Of a DNA stretch of 64,000 bases, positions 16,925 through 26,710 are shown in pieces (position 1 is the stretch's first letter; each line of letters opens with the position of its first letter). The notes under the pieces are model-generated. The model saw only the letters and a list, made by a program, of their open reading frames with translations, was not told where the DNA came from and made no database searches. This DNA comes from Microbispora oryzae (lineage in GTDB: Bacteria; Actinomycetota; Actinomycetes; Streptosporangiales; Streptosporangiaceae). The position numbers and the translations under genes are program-made. The stretch spans positions 558,001 through 622,000 of the forward strand of contig NZ_JAFCNB010000002.1 in the NCBI RefSeq assembly GCF_017896165.1, written 5' to 3'.

Positions 16925-17638
16925 GTGCTGACCGTCGACTTCAACCGGCTGCCCGTGGGTCCTGGGGACCGCGTTCTCGACCTCGGCGCCGGAGGCGGCA
17001 GGCACGCCTTCGAGGTGCTGCGCCGGGGCGCCGACGTGGTGGCCTTCGACATGGACGCGGCCGAGCTGGAGGGCGTCGCCGCGATGTTCGCGGCGATGGA
17101 CAAGGAGGGCGAGATCCCCTCGGGAGCGTCCGGCGACACCGTGGTCGGCGACGCGCTGCGCATGCCCTTCCCCGACGCGTCGTTCGACCGGGTGATCGCC
17201 GCCGAGGTCCTGGAGCACATCCCGGACGACATGACCGCCATGCGGGAGATCGTCCGCGTGCTGAAGCCGGGCGGGCGGGCGGCCGTCACGGTGCCGAGCT
17301 TCCTGCCCGAGCGCGTCTGCTGGGCACTGTCCGAGGACTACCACACCGCCCCTGGCGGACATATCCGGATTTATACGCTGGCCGAGCTCCGGGCGAAGCT
17401 CAAGGCGGCGGGACTTGAGGTCGGCGGCCACCACCACGCCCACGGGCTGCACACGCCGTACTGGTGGATCAAGTGCGCGGTGGGGGTGAACGACGACGGC
17501 CACCCGCTGGCCCGGGCCTACCACGAGCTGCTGGTGTGGGACATCATGAAGCGCCCTCTCGCCACCCGGCTGGCGGAGGCGGTGCTCAACCCGGTGATCG
17601 GCAAGAGCGTGGTGGTCTACGTCCGGAAGCCCGCATGA
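16925..17638 (+). CDS. Class I SAM-dependent methyltransferase
   Basis: A 237-aa methyltransferase. Motif I reads VLDLGAGGGRHAFEVL, followed by the acidic loop of strand 2 (FDMDAAEL), GDALRMPFPDASFD and VLEHIPDDMTAM. The GTG at 16925 has GAAAGGTGGG directly upstream. Its stop overlaps the start of the next gene (ATGA), so the two are co-translated. It is probably a tailoring enzyme of the same glycoconjugate or secondary metabolite as the neighbouring glycosyltransferase; the substrate is unknown. Confidence 0.88.
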   Translation: MLTVDFNRLPVGPGDRVLDLGAGGGRHAFEVLRRGADVVAFDMDAAELEGVAAMFAAMDKEGEIPSGASGDTVVGDALRMPFPDASFDRVIAAEVLEHIPDDMTAMREIVRVLKPGGRAAVTVPSFLPERVCWALSEDYHTAPGGHIRIYTLAELRAKLKAAGLEVGGHHHAHGLHTPYWWIKCAVGVNDDGHPLARAYHELLVWDIMKRPLATRLAEAVLNPVIGKSVVVYVRKPA

Positions 17639-18696
17639 CCCGCCTGCCGGCGGTCGACGGGATCATCACCCCCGAGCAGGTCGTCCGTACGGCGGAGAGC
17701 ATCGCCGCGATCCAGGAGGACGACGGCGGCGTGCCGTGGCCCGAGGGCCATGTGGACGCCTGGAACCACGTCGAGTGCCTCATGGCCCTCACCGTGGCCG
17801 GCCTGCGGGCGCAGGCCCGCCGGGGCTACGCCTGGCTGGCCGCGCACCAGCGGCCGGACGGCTCCTGGCCGATGAAGGTGACCGGCGGCCGGCCCGTCGA
17901 GCTCGGCGGCGAGTCGAACCACGCGGCCTACGTCGCGGTCGGCGTGTGGCACGAGCTGCTCGTCACCGGCGACGAGCGGTTCGCCCGGGAGATGTGGCCG
18001 ATCGTGGTGCGGGCCCTCGACTACGTCGTCGAGCTCCAGACCCCCCGCGGCGAGATCGTGTGGGAGCGCGACGCGCACGGCAGGCCCGCGCCGTACGCCC
18101 TGCTCACCGGCTGCTCGTCGATCCATCAGGCGCTGCGCTGCGGCGTGCTGCTGGCCGAACGGCTGGGCGACCCCCAGCCCGACTGGGAGCTGGCCGCCGA
18201 CCGGCTGGGGCACGTGCTGCTCGATCACCCCGAGGCGTTCGCCGACAAGAGCCGCTTCTCGATGGACTGGTACTACCCGGTCCTCGGCGGAGCCGTCCGG
18301 GGACCGCGGGCGGCCCAGCGGCTCGACCTGGAGTGGGACACGTTCGTGGTGGCGGGGCTCGGCGTCCGCTGCGTGGCGGATCAACCCTGGGTGACCGGGG
18401 CGGAGTCGTGCGAGCTGGTGATGACGCTCGACGCGGCGGGGCGGCGCGACCGCGCCCTCGCCGTGTTCGCCGACATGCAGCACCTGCGCCACGCGGACGG
18501 GTCGTACTGGACCGGCTGGCAGTTCGCCGACGAGCGGCACTTCCCGCACGAGCGGTCGGGCTACACCGCCGCCGCGGTGATCCTCGCCGCCGACGCGCTC
18601 GCCCGGGCCACTCCCGGCTCGGGTGTCTTCCGGGACGCCGGAGCCCGTCAGGCGGGAGCCGTGGACGGCTGCGGCTGCGAGCGCGCCCGCGCGTGA
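17635..18696 (+). CDS. Prenyltransferase/squalene-oxidase alpha-barrel family protein
   Basis: A 353-aa protein with repeated alpha-alpha hairpins resembling the terpene cyclase/prenyltransferase alpha6-alpha6 barrel superfamily. One QW-like motif (QRPDGSWPM) is visible, and conserved aromatic segments include EGHVDAWNHVECLMAL, RFSMDWYYPVLGG and YWTGWQFADERHFPHE. The DxDD motif of class II cyclases is not present, so a cyclase reaction is not supported. It could equally be a glycosidase-like barrel. The ATGA overlap with the upstream methyltransferase shows co-translation. Confidence 0.7.
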   Translation: MTRLPAVDGIITPEQVVRTAESIAAIQEDDGGVPWPEGHVDAWNHVECLMALTVAGLRAQARRGYAWLAAHQRPDGSWPMKVTGGRPVELGGESNHAAYVAVGVWHELLVTGDERFAREMWPIVVRALDYVVELQTPRGEIVWERDAHGRPAPYALLTGCSSIHQALRCGVLLAERLGDPQPDWELAADRLGHVLLDHPEAFADKSRFSMDWYYPVLGGAVRGPRAAQRLDLEWDTFVVAGLGVRCVADQPWVTGAESCELVMTLDAAGRRDRALAVFADMQHLRHADGSYWTGWQFADERHFPHERSGYTAAAVILAADALARATPGSGVFRDAGARQAGAVDGCGCERARA

Positions 18697-18737
18697 CCGG
18701 GCGTAGACCGACGTGAACCGGCGCGAGCGGGGAACGG

Positions 18738-19747
<1,010 letters not shown>

Positions 19748-19756
19748 GCCTCTCCC

Positions 19757-20842
19757 GTGCTCGGCGCGCTCCTGCACGCTGTCGGCGACGCGGCCCTCGA
19801 CATCCGCGACGACTTCACCCTCACCCCGCTCGGGCCGGGCGACGTGCGCGTGCGGATCAGGGCGACCGGCGTCTGCCATTCTGACCTGTCGGTCCTGACG
19901 GGCGTGCTGCCCATGCCGCTGCCCGTGATCCCCGGGCACGAGGGCGCGGGCGACGTCGTCGAGGTGGGCGAGGGCGTGACCTCGGTCCGGCCGGGCGACC
20001 GGGTGATCGTCAGCTGGACGCCCGCGTGCGGGACCTGTCCGCTCTGCCTCGGCGGTCAGCCCAACCTCTGCACCGCCTACCTGGCGAAGTCGTTCGCCGA
20101 GCCCCGATTCCGCTTCGGCGGCGGCACCCCCGCCTTCGGCATGGCCGGCTGCGGCACCTGGGCCGAGGAGATCGTCGTCCCGTGGCAGGGCGCGATCGGG
20201 GTCGACCCCGATGTGCCGTACGAGGTGGCCGCCCTCATCGGCTGCGGCATCACGACCGGTGTGGGCGCGGTGGTCAACACCGCGAAGGTACGGCCCGGCA
20301 CGACGGTGGCGGTGGTCGGCTGCGGCGGGGTCGGCCTGGCGGTGATCCAGGGCGCCCGGATCTCCGGCGCCACCACGATCCTCGCGATCGACCCGCTGGA
20401 GTCGAAGCACCGGCCGGCCCTGGAGGTCGGCGCCACCCACGCCTGCACGCCCGACGGGCTGACGGAGGCCGTCGGCGCCCTGACCGGCGGCCGGGGCTTC
20501 GACTACGGCTTCGAGGCCGTGGGCAGGTCCGCCGCGATCATGACGGCCTGGCAGGCCACCAGGCGCGGCGGAGACGTGATCGTCGTCGGGGCGGGGGCCG
20601 TGGACGACCAGGTGCCGCTCAACGCCTTCAGCCTGCTGTTCGAGGGCAAGAACATCCTCAGCTCCCTCTACGGCGGAGCCGACGTGCGCCGCGACTTCCC
20701 GCTGCTCGTGAACCTCTACCGGGCGGGCCGGCTCGACCTGGACCGCATGATCAGCTCACGGATCCGGCTCGGCGACCTCAACGAGGCGGTCGCCGCGCTC
20801 CGCGACGGCGAGGTCCTGCGGCAGATCGTCGTCTTCGACTGA
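19757..20842 (+). CDS. Zinc-dependent alcohol dehydrogenase
   Basis: A 361-aa medium-chain dehydrogenase oxidising an alcohol with NAD(P)+ or a bound nicotinamide. Catalytic zinc ligands appear as CHSD and GHEGAGDVVEVG. The structural zinc Cys set is ACGTCPLCLGGQPNLC, and the Rossmann motif is VAVVGCGGVGLAVIQG. It resembles the class III/NDMA-type dehydrogenases. It lies 9 bp after the ferredoxin gene and is probably co-transcribed, which fits oxidation of a P450-derived alcohol. The substrate is unknown. Confidence 0.9.
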   Translation: MLGALLHAVGDAALDIRDDFTLTPLGPGDVRVRIRATGVCHSDLSVLTGVLPMPLPVIPGHEGAGDVVEVGEGVTSVRPGDRVIVSWTPACGTCPLCLGGQPNLCTAYLAKSFAEPRFRFGGGTPAFGMAGCGTWAEEIVVPWQGAIGVDPDVPYEVAALIGCGITTGVGAVVNTAKVRPGTTVAVVGCGGVGLAVIQGARISGATTILAIDPLESKHRPALEVGATHACTPDGLTEAVGALTGGRGFDYGFEAVGRSAAIMTAWQATRRGGDVIVVGAGAVDDQVPLNAFSLLFEGKNILSSLYGGADVRRDFPLLVNLYRAGRLDLDRMISSRIRLGDLNEAVAALRDGEVLRQIVVFD

Positions 20843-20926
20843 TACTTCCCCGGTGCGCCGCCGCCGGCCGGGAGATCTCCCGGCCCACGGGGATGGCCGC
20901 CCGCCGGGCGGGTACGCGACCGGTGG

Positions 20927-21403
20927 ATGCAGACGTTCCTGCCGTACCCGGACTTCGCGGCCACCGCACGCGTGCTCGACCCCCGCCGCCTCGGCAAGCA
21001 GCGGGTCGAGGTCATCCAGGTGCTGCGTTCGCTGACCGTGCCCGGGTACGGCTGGCGGCATCATCCGGTCGCGCGCATGTGGGCGGGATATGAGGAGGCC
21101 CTGGTCCGCTACGGCCTGGAGGTCTGCTCCGTCTGGAGCGCCGCGGGCCGGGCCGACACCTGCGCCGCCACACTGACCCGCGAACTGCGCGCCCTCCTCG
21201 GCACGGCCGTGCCGCGCACCCAGGAGGAGCTCGCCGCCGCCGGCGACCTGCCGCCCTGGCTCGGCGATCCCGCCCTGCACCTCAGCCACCGGTCCGCCCT
21301 GCTCAGGAAGGACCCCGAGTTCTACCGGCCGCTCTTCCCCGGCGAGCCGGACGACCTGCCGTATGTGTGGCCCCGCTCGGACCGGCCCCGAGTGCTGCCA
21401 TGA
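20927..21403 (+). CDS. MSMEG_6728-like protein, pyrimidine-dimer glycosylase fold
   Basis: A 158-aa protein related to the pyrimidine dimer DNA glycosylase (T4 endonuclease V-like) family as found in actinobacteria. Conserved parts are the N-terminal [20 protein letters not shown], then [23 protein letters not shown], and the C-terminal [19 protein letters not shown] repair activity is predicted only from the family. It lies just before rnhB on the same strand. Confidence 0.78.
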   Translation: MQTFLPYPDFAATARVLDPRRLGKQRVEVIQVLRSLTVPGYGWRHHPVARMWAGYEEALVRYGLEVCSVWSAAGRADTCAATLTRELRALLGTAVPRTQEELAAAGDLPPWLGDPALHLSHRSALLRKDPEFYRPLFPGEPDDLPYVWPRSDRPRVLP

Positions 21404-21410
21404 TGAGCGG

Positions 21411-22175
21411 ATGGACCCCCGTGTGGATCAGGACCCGTACGCGCCCGGCCCGGCGGACGCGGCCCAGGACGCCCGCCCCGAGCCCGCCGGATACGGGATC
21501 GAGGAGGAGTTGCGGGCCTCCGGGGCGTCCGTCATCGCGGGCGTGGACGAGGTGGGCCGGGGGGCCTGGGCGGGGCCCGTCGTCGTCTGCGCGGCCGTGA
21601 CCGACCTCAGCCCGCCGCCCGAGGTGCCCGGACGCGGGCGTTCCGTCCGGCTGACCGACTCGAAGCTGCTGCCCGCGGCGCATCGGGAGGCGTTCGCGCG
21701 GGTGCTGCCCGGCTGGCTGACGTCGTACGCCTTCGGGGAGTCGGGGCCTGAGGAGATCGACGAGGTGGGCATGACCGAGTCGCTGCGCCGGGCGGCCCGC
21801 CGGGCGCTTGAGGCGTTGCCGGTCCGGCCCGACGTCGTCGTGCTCGACGGCGCGCACGACTTCCTCGGCGCGCCCTGGCGGGTGCGGTGCGAGGTCAAGG
21901 CCGACCGGCGGTCCGTGACCGTGGCCGCCGCATCGGTGCTGGCCAAGGTGCGGCGCGACCACATGATGGCGGAGATCGGCGCCGACCATCCCGCGTTCGG
22001 CTTCGAGGGCAACGCCGGCTATCCGTCACCCGTTCACCAGGCGGCGCTCGCCGAGCACGGTCCGACGCCCCATCACCGGTTGTCGTGGTCGTATCTCGAC
22101 GATCTGCCCCGCTGGCGGCACCTCAGGAAGTATCGCGACCCGCTGGCCGGCTCCGGCCAGCTCTCCCTGCTCTGA
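21411..22175 (+). CDS. rnhB: Ribonuclease HII
   Basis: Cleaves RNA in RNA-DNA hybrids and at single ribonucleotides in DNA. The 254-aa protein shows the catalytic DE pair in [17 protein letters not shown], the second Asp in [18 protein letters not shown] and the [19 protein letters not shown] stretch, and ends in the [20 protein letters not shown] motif. An N-terminal extension of about 30 residues precedes the domain. The ATG at 21411 is 7 bp after the preceding gene. Confidence 0.95.
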   Translation: MDPRVDQDPYAPGPADAAQDARPEPAGYGIEEELRASGASVIAGVDEVGRGAWAGPVVVCAAVTDLSPPPEVPGRGRSVRLTDSKLLPAAHREAFARVLPGWLTSYAFGESGPEEIDEVGMTESLRRAARRALEALPVRPDVVVLDGAHDFLGAPWRVRCEVKADRRSVTVAAASVLAKVRRDHMMAEIGADHPAFGFEGNAGYPSPVHQAALAEHGPTPHHRLSWSYLDDLPRWRHLRKYRDPLAGSGQLSLL

Positions 22176-22202
22176 CCTTCCTCGACCCACTCTGACCTCC
22201 CG

Positions 22203-22240
22203 TGCCGGGGGCCAGGTGGTCGCCCACCCGGCCCCGGCGC
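22203..22240. terminator. Probable bidirectional terminator
   Basis: An imperfect GC-rich inverted repeat (GCCGGGGGCC paired with GGCCCCGGC, extended by GGTGG/CCACC) lies between the convergent stops of rnhB and the isomerase gene. Confidence 0.5.
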
Positions 22241-22246
22241 GAGTGA

Positions 22247-23254
22247 TCAGTCGGAGGAGAAGGCGGCGTCGAACGACGCGGCGGGCGGGGTGATGGCGTT
22301 GAGTGAGCGGATGTAGGCGAGGGACTCGGGGGCTCCGTGGAGGCGGTCCATGCCGGCGTCCTCCCACTCGATGGAGATGGGGCCGTCGTAACCGATGTGG
22401 TTGAGGGCGCGGAAGCACTCCTCCCACGGCACGTCGCCCCGGCCGGTGGACACGAAGTCCCAGCCGCGGCGGGGGTCGGACCAGGCCAGGTGGGAGGCCA
22501 GGCGGCCGCGGCGGCCGTCGCGGGTGGCCACCCGGGCGTCCTTGCAGTCGACGTGGTAGATCTTGTCGGCGAAGTCGAGGATGAAGCCCGCCGGGTCCAG
22601 GCCCTGCCACACCATGTGGGAGGGGTCCCAGTTGAGGCCGAAGGCCGGGCGGTGCCCGATGGCCTCCAGGGCCCGCACGGTGGTGTGGTAGTCGTAGGCG
22701 ATCTCGCTGGGGTGCACCTCGTGGGCGAAGCGGACGCCGGCCTCGTCGAAGACGTCGAGGATCGGGTTCCACCGGTCCGCGAAGTCCTGGTATCCGGCCT
22801 CGAGCATCGAGGGGGGCACCGGCGGGAACATGGCCAGGGTGTGCCAGATCGACGAGCCGGTGAAGCCGACGACGGTGCTGACGCCGAGCTTGGCCGCCGC
22901 GCGGGCGGTGTCCTTGATCTCCTCGGCGGCGCGCTGCCGTACGCCTTCGGGTTCGCCGTCGCCCCAGATGCGGGCGGGCAGGATGCCCTTGTGGCGTTCG
23001 TCGATGGGGTGGTCGCAGACGGCCTGGCCGACCAGGTGGCTGGAGATGGTCCAGACCTGGAGGTTGTACTTGGCCAGGGTCTCCTTCTTGCGTTCGATGT
23101 AGGAGTCGTCGGCGAGGGCCTTGTCGACCTCGAAGTGGTCGCCCCAGCAGGCGATCTCCAGGCCGTCGTAGCCCCATTCGGAGGCGAGCCGGCAGACCTC
23201 CTCGAAGGGCAGGTCGGCCCACTGGCCGGTGAACAGCGTGATCGGTCGCGTCAT
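22247..23254 (-). CDS. Sugar phosphate isomerase/epimerase (AP endonuclease 2-like TIM barrel)
   Basis: A 335-aa TIM-barrel metalloenzyme of the xylose isomerase-like family that contains IolE and IolI. Probable metal ligands are the Glu and His in [14 protein letters not shown], the Asp/His in [11 protein letters not shown] and HVDCKDA, and the Glu in [14 protein letters not shown]. It is the last gene of the sugar ABC operon, 49 bp after the oxidoreductase. With that gene it probably modifies the imported sugar or polyol. The exact substrate cannot be read from the sequence. Confidence 0.85.
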   Translation of the reverse strand: MTRPITLFTGQWADLPFEEVCRLASEWGYDGLEIACWGDHFEVDKALADDSYIERKKETLAKYNLQVWTISSHLVGQAVCDHPIDERHKGILPARIWGDGEPEGVRQRAAEEIKDTARAAAKLGVSTVVGFTGSSIWHTLAMFPPVPPSMLEAGYQDFADRWNPILDVFDEAGVRFAHEVHPSEIAYDYHTTVRALEAIGHRPAFGLNWDPSHMVWQGLDPAGFILDFADKIYHVDCKDARVATRDGRRGRLASHLAWSDPRRGWDFVSTGRGDVPWEECFRALNHIGYDGPISIEWEDAGMDRLHGAPESLAYIRSLNAITPPAASFDAAFSSD

Positions 23255-23303
23255 CTCCCGCTCCTGCTCATGTAGGTAACCCTCATGCCACTTTCGGCGC
23301 CAG

Positions 23304-24470
23304 TCACAGCGCCGTCCAGCGAGACTCGTGGGCCGCGCTCTCCTCGACCGCGGCGAGCACCCGCTGCACCCGCAGCCCGTCCTCGAAGGAGGGCGCGGGG
23401 TCGACGCCCTCGGCGACGGCCTCCAGGAAGTCCTTCACCTCGTGGACGAACGTGTGGTCATACCCGAGGCCGTGGCCCGGCGGCCACCACGCACCCGCGT
23501 AGGGGTGGTCCGGCTCGGTGACCAGGATCCGGCGGAAGCCGGCGTCGGACTCGGAGCTGTCGTAGAACCACAGCTCGTTCATGGCCTCGAAGTCGAACGA
23601 CAGGCTGCCCAGGGAGCCGTTCACCTCGATGCGCAGCGCGTTCTTGCGGCCCGTGGCGAACCGGGTGGCCTCGAACGACCCGAGCGCACCGCCCTCGAAC
23701 CGGCCGAGGAACAGCGCCGCGTCGTCGACCGTGACCTCGCCCTTCTCCTGGGTGCTGCTGGCGGCGAGGCCGCTCGACGCCTCGGCCAGGGGCCGCTCCT
23801 TGATGAAGGTCTCGGTCACCGCGGACACGCCGACCAGGTTGCGGCCGGTGATGAACTCCGCGGTGTCGATGATGTGGGCGCCGATGTCGCCGAGCGCCCC
23901 GGAGCCGGCCTTGTCCTTCTGCAACCGCCAGACCAGGGGGAACTCCGGGTCGACGATCCAGTCCTGGAGATACTGCGCCCGCACGTGCCGGACCTCGCCG
24001 ATCCTGCCCTCGGCCACCATCTTCCTGGCCAGGGCCACGGCCGGGACCCGGCGGTAGTTGAACGCGACCATGCTGCGCACGCCCCGCGCCGCCGCGGCAC
24101 GCGCCGCCTCGACCATGGCCTCCGCCTCCGCCACGGTGTTGGCCAGCGGCTTCTCGCAGAGCACGTGCTTGCCGGCCGCGAGCGCGGCGATGGCGATCTC
24201 GGCGTGTGAGTCGCCCGGAGTGCAGATGTCGATGATCTGCACGTCGTCGCGCTCGATCAGCCGCTTCCAGTCGGTTTCCACAGCCGCCCAGCCGAGCGAG
24301 GCGGCCGCGGCGGCCGCCTGCTCCCGCGAGCGGCCGCCGAGCGCGGCCATGACGGGCCGGACCGGCAGGTCGAAGAAGGCGCTCACGTTGCGCCACGCCT
24401 CTGAGTGGACGCGGCCCATGAACGAGTATCCGACCATGCCGACCCCGAGCGTCGGCTTGCTGTCTGTCAT
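23304..24470 (-). CDS. Gfo/Idh/MocA-family oxidoreductase
   Basis: A 388-aa NAD(P)-dependent sugar or inositol dehydrogenase. The N-terminal Rossmann segment is [19 protein letters not shown], with the family CEKPLANT motif containing the catalytic Lys and a C-terminal alpha/beta domain with [19 protein letters not shown]. The ATG at 24470 lies 14 bp after the binding-protein stop. Pairing with an IolE/IolI-like isomerase resembles inositol or keto-sugar pathways, but no decisive marker gene is present. Confidence 0.9.
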   Translation of the reverse strand: MTDSKPTLGVGMVGYSFMGRVHSEAWRNVSAFFDLPVRPVMAALGGRSREQAAAAAASLGWAAVETDWKRLIERDDVQIIDICTPGDSHAEIAIAALAAGKHVLCEKPLANTVAEAEAMVEAARAAAARGVRSMVAFNYRRVPAVALARKMVAEGRIGEVRHVRAQYLQDWIVDPEFPLVWRLQKDKAGSGALGDIGAHIIDTAEFITGRNLVGVSAVTETFIKERPLAEASSGLAASSTQEKGEVTVDDAALFLGRFEGGALGSFEATRFATGRKNALRIEVNGSLGSLSFDFEAMNELWFYDSSESDAGFRRILVTEPDHPYAGAWWPPGHGLGYDHTFVHEVKDFLEAVAEGVDPAPSFEDGLRVQRVLAAVEESAAHESRWTAL

Positions 24471-24484
24471 AGATGTCTCCCCGA

Positions 24485-25546
24485 TCAGGACTCGAAGCCG
24501 AGCGGCAGGTACTCCGCGGCGTTTTCCTTGGTGATGGTCTCGGAGGCGAGGGTGAGCGACTGGGGGACTTCCTTCTCCAGCAGGTCGCTCATGCCCTTGC
24601 CCTGGGCGATGAGGCGGGCCAGGGTGATGGCGGAGCCGGCCATGGTGGGGCTGTAGGTGACGGTGGCCTTCAGCACGCCGCTGTCGGCCTGGATGTCGCG
24701 CATGGCGTTGGCCGAGCCGGCGCCGCCGACCATGAAGAACTCGTTGCGGTTGGCTTCCTTGATGGCGGCCAGGACGCCGATGCCCTGGTCGTCGTCGTGG
24801 TTCCAGATGGCGTCGATCTTCTTGTGGGCCTGCAGGAGGTTGGCGGCGACCTGGGTGCCCGACTCGACGGTGAACTTGGCGTCCTGCTGGGCGGTCACGG
24901 TGAAGCCGTAGGTCTTGAGGGCGTCGGCGAAGCCCTTGCTTCGGTCCTGGGTCAGGGGCAGGGTGGCGATGCCCTGGATCTCCAGGATGACCGGGTTGGA
25001 CACGCCCTTGTCCTTGAGGGTCTTGCCGATGTAGTGGCCGGCGGCCACGCCCATGCCGTAGTTGTCGCCGCCGATCCAGGTCCGGTAGGACAGCTTGTCG
25101 GGGAAGACCCGGTCGAGGTTGATGACGGGGATCCCGGCGTCCATGGCCTGGCGGGCGACCTGGTTGAGCTGCTCGCCGTCGTTGGGCAGGATGACCAGGA
25201 CGTTGACCTTGGCCTGGATGAGCGACTCGACCGCGGAGATCTGCTGGTTGATGTCGTTGGTCGGCTCGACCGCCTTGAACGTCACGTCGGAGTAGCGCTT
25301 GGCGGCGTCCTGCGCGTTCTTGGCGATGGCCGCGATCCAGCCGTGGTCGGCGGCGGGGGCGGAGAACCCGATGGTGACCGGGGTGCCGGGCTGGTCGTTG
25401 CCGCCCGCCGGAGCGGCCGCGGCGGCGGGCGCCGTCGTCGCGGCGGACTGGGCCGGCTCGTTGCTGGTGCAGGCCGTGACAAGAGCACCGGCGCCGATGA
25501 CGGCTCCACCGAGGATGAAGCCGCGGCGACCAGGGTTGTTCGTCAT
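24485..25546 (-). CDS. Sugar ABC transporter substrate-binding protein (RbsB type)
   Basis: A 353-aa periplasmic-binding-protein-like domain of the ribose/inositol cluster. The N-terminus MTNNPGRRGFILGGAVIGAG carries an RR-containing, Tat-like signal and then a lipobox ending in TAC. The mature part begins after an Ala-rich linker with TPVTIGFSAPAADHGWIAAI. Ligand-binding regions include NDINQQISAVESLI, VINLDRVF, and the WNHDDDQGIGVL segment. The preceding 138-bp gap carries a hairpin that may allow different expression from the permease. Confidence 0.92.
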   Translation of the reverse strand: MTNNPGRRGFILGGAVIGAGALVTACTSNEPAQSAATTAPAAAAAPAGGNDQPGTPVTIGFSAPAADHGWIAAIAKNAQDAAKRYSDVTFKAVEPTNDINQQISAVESLIQAKVNVLVILPNDGEQLNQVARQAMDAGIPVINLDRVFPDKLSYRTWIGGDNYGMGVAAGHYIGKTLKDKGVSNPVILEIQGIATLPLTQDRSKGFADALKTYGFTVTAQQDAKFTVESGTQVAANLLQAHKKIDAIWNHDDDQGIGVLAAIKEANRNEFFMVGGAGSANAMRDIQADSGVLKATVTYSPTMAGSAITLARLIAQGKGMSDLLEKEVPQSLTLASETITKENAAEYLPLGFES

Positions 25547-25590
25547 GTGGAGCTCCCTTGCGTGGGGGTGTGTAAGGGGATGGACGGCCG

Positions 25591-25629
25591 GACAGCGGGC
25601 GCCGCCCCCGGGCGTTTGGTCCCGCTGTC
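25591..25629 (-). promoter_or_regulatory. Intercistronic hairpin between permease and binding protein genes
   Basis: GACAGCGGG (25591-25599) pairs perfectly with CCCGCTGTC (25621-25629), enclosing a further GC-rich hairpin. In an operon read as permease then binding protein, such a structure commonly stabilises or attenuates the message segment. That role is inferred. Confidence 0.5.
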
Positions 25630-25684
25630 ACGGATTTCAGGTGAGAAAGGGGCAGATCGGGATGAATATGGAACTGGGTGGAAC

Positions 25685-26710
25685 TCAGGTAGAAGTTCGG
25701 ATGCTCCGTCGCTGCATGAGGACGGCGATGACGATGATCAGGCCCTTGGCGATCAGCTGGTCGCTGGTGTTCAGGCCGTTCAGGATGAACAGGTTGGTGA
25801 TCACGGTGAAGATCAGCAGACCCAGGATCGAACCGATGATCGAACCCCGGCCGCCGGTCAGCAGCGTCCCACCGATGATCACCGCGGCGATCGCGTCCAG
25901 CTCGTAGAGATCACCGTGCGTCGACGACCCCGTCGTGGTCCGCGCCATGATCAGCACCGCCGCGATCCCACAGCACAGCCCCGACAGCGCGTACAGCACC
26001 ATCGTGTGCCGCCGCACGTCGATACCGGCCAGCCGCGCCGCCTCGGGATTGCCGCCCACCGCGAACGTCCGCCGCCCGAACGTCGTCCGGTTCAGCAGCA
26101 CCCAGCCCAGCGCCACCACCAGCGCGAACACATACACCAGCAACGGCAGCCCGAGCACCCGCGTCGTCGACAGATCCACGATCGCGCTGTTGTCCTGCTG
26201 CACCAGCTGCGTGCGCTGCGACGACATCCGCTGCGCCAGACCACGCGCCGCCACCAGCATCGCCAGCGTCGCGATGAACGGCACCATCCGCCCGTAGGAG
26301 ATCAGCAGGCCGTTCAGCAGACCGGCCCCCGTCCCCACCGCCAGCGCGCAGATCACCATCACGACAGGCCCGTAGGACTGCGTCGACAACGTCGTGGCCC
26401 ACACCGACGCCAGGGCCATCACCGCGCCCACGGACAGATCGATGCCACCACCGATGATCACAAACGTCGCCCCCACCGTAATCACACCGATGGTCGAGGC
26501 GAGCGCCAGAACACTCACAAGGTTCGACGAGGTGGCGAAGTTCTCCGGCTTCGTCACCAGACCGACGATCGCCAGCAGCACCAGCGCCGCGATCAGCCCC
26601 ACATGCCGTGCCTCACCGAGACGGGCCAGGCCGCCTCTCAGGCTGGGGGCGGCGTCGGGGCGTGGACGCTCGCCGGCGGGCGCCGTAGGCGCCGGGTTGA
26701 CCTCGGTCAT
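25685..26710 (-). CDS. Sugar ABC transporter permease (RbsC type)
   Basis: A 341-aa integral membrane permease with about eight to ten hydrophobic segments. Family features are GATFVIIGGGIDLSVGAVMA, the GTGAGLLNGLLISYGRMVPF segment and the C-terminal GGTLLTGGRGSIIGSILGLL. Its start overlaps the stop of the ATPase gene (ATGA), so it is translationally coupled. It is probably a homodimeric channel with the RbsA-type ATPase. Confidence 0.92.
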   Translation of the reverse strand: MTEVNPAPTAPAGERPRPDAAPSLRGGLARLGEARHVGLIAALVLLAIVGLVTKPENFATSSNLVSVLALASTIGVITVGATFVIIGGGIDLSVGAVMALASVWATTLSTQSYGPVVMVICALAVGTGAGLLNGLLISYGRMVPFIATLAMLVAARGLAQRMSSQRTQLVQQDNSAIVDLSTTRVLGLPLLVYVFALVVALGWVLLNRTTFGRRTFAVGGNPEAARLAGIDVRRHTMVLYALSGLCCGIAAVLIMARTTTGSSTHGDLYELDAIAAVIIGGTLLTGGRGSIIGSILGLLIFTVITNLFILNGLNTSDQLIAKGLIIVIAVLMQRRSIRTST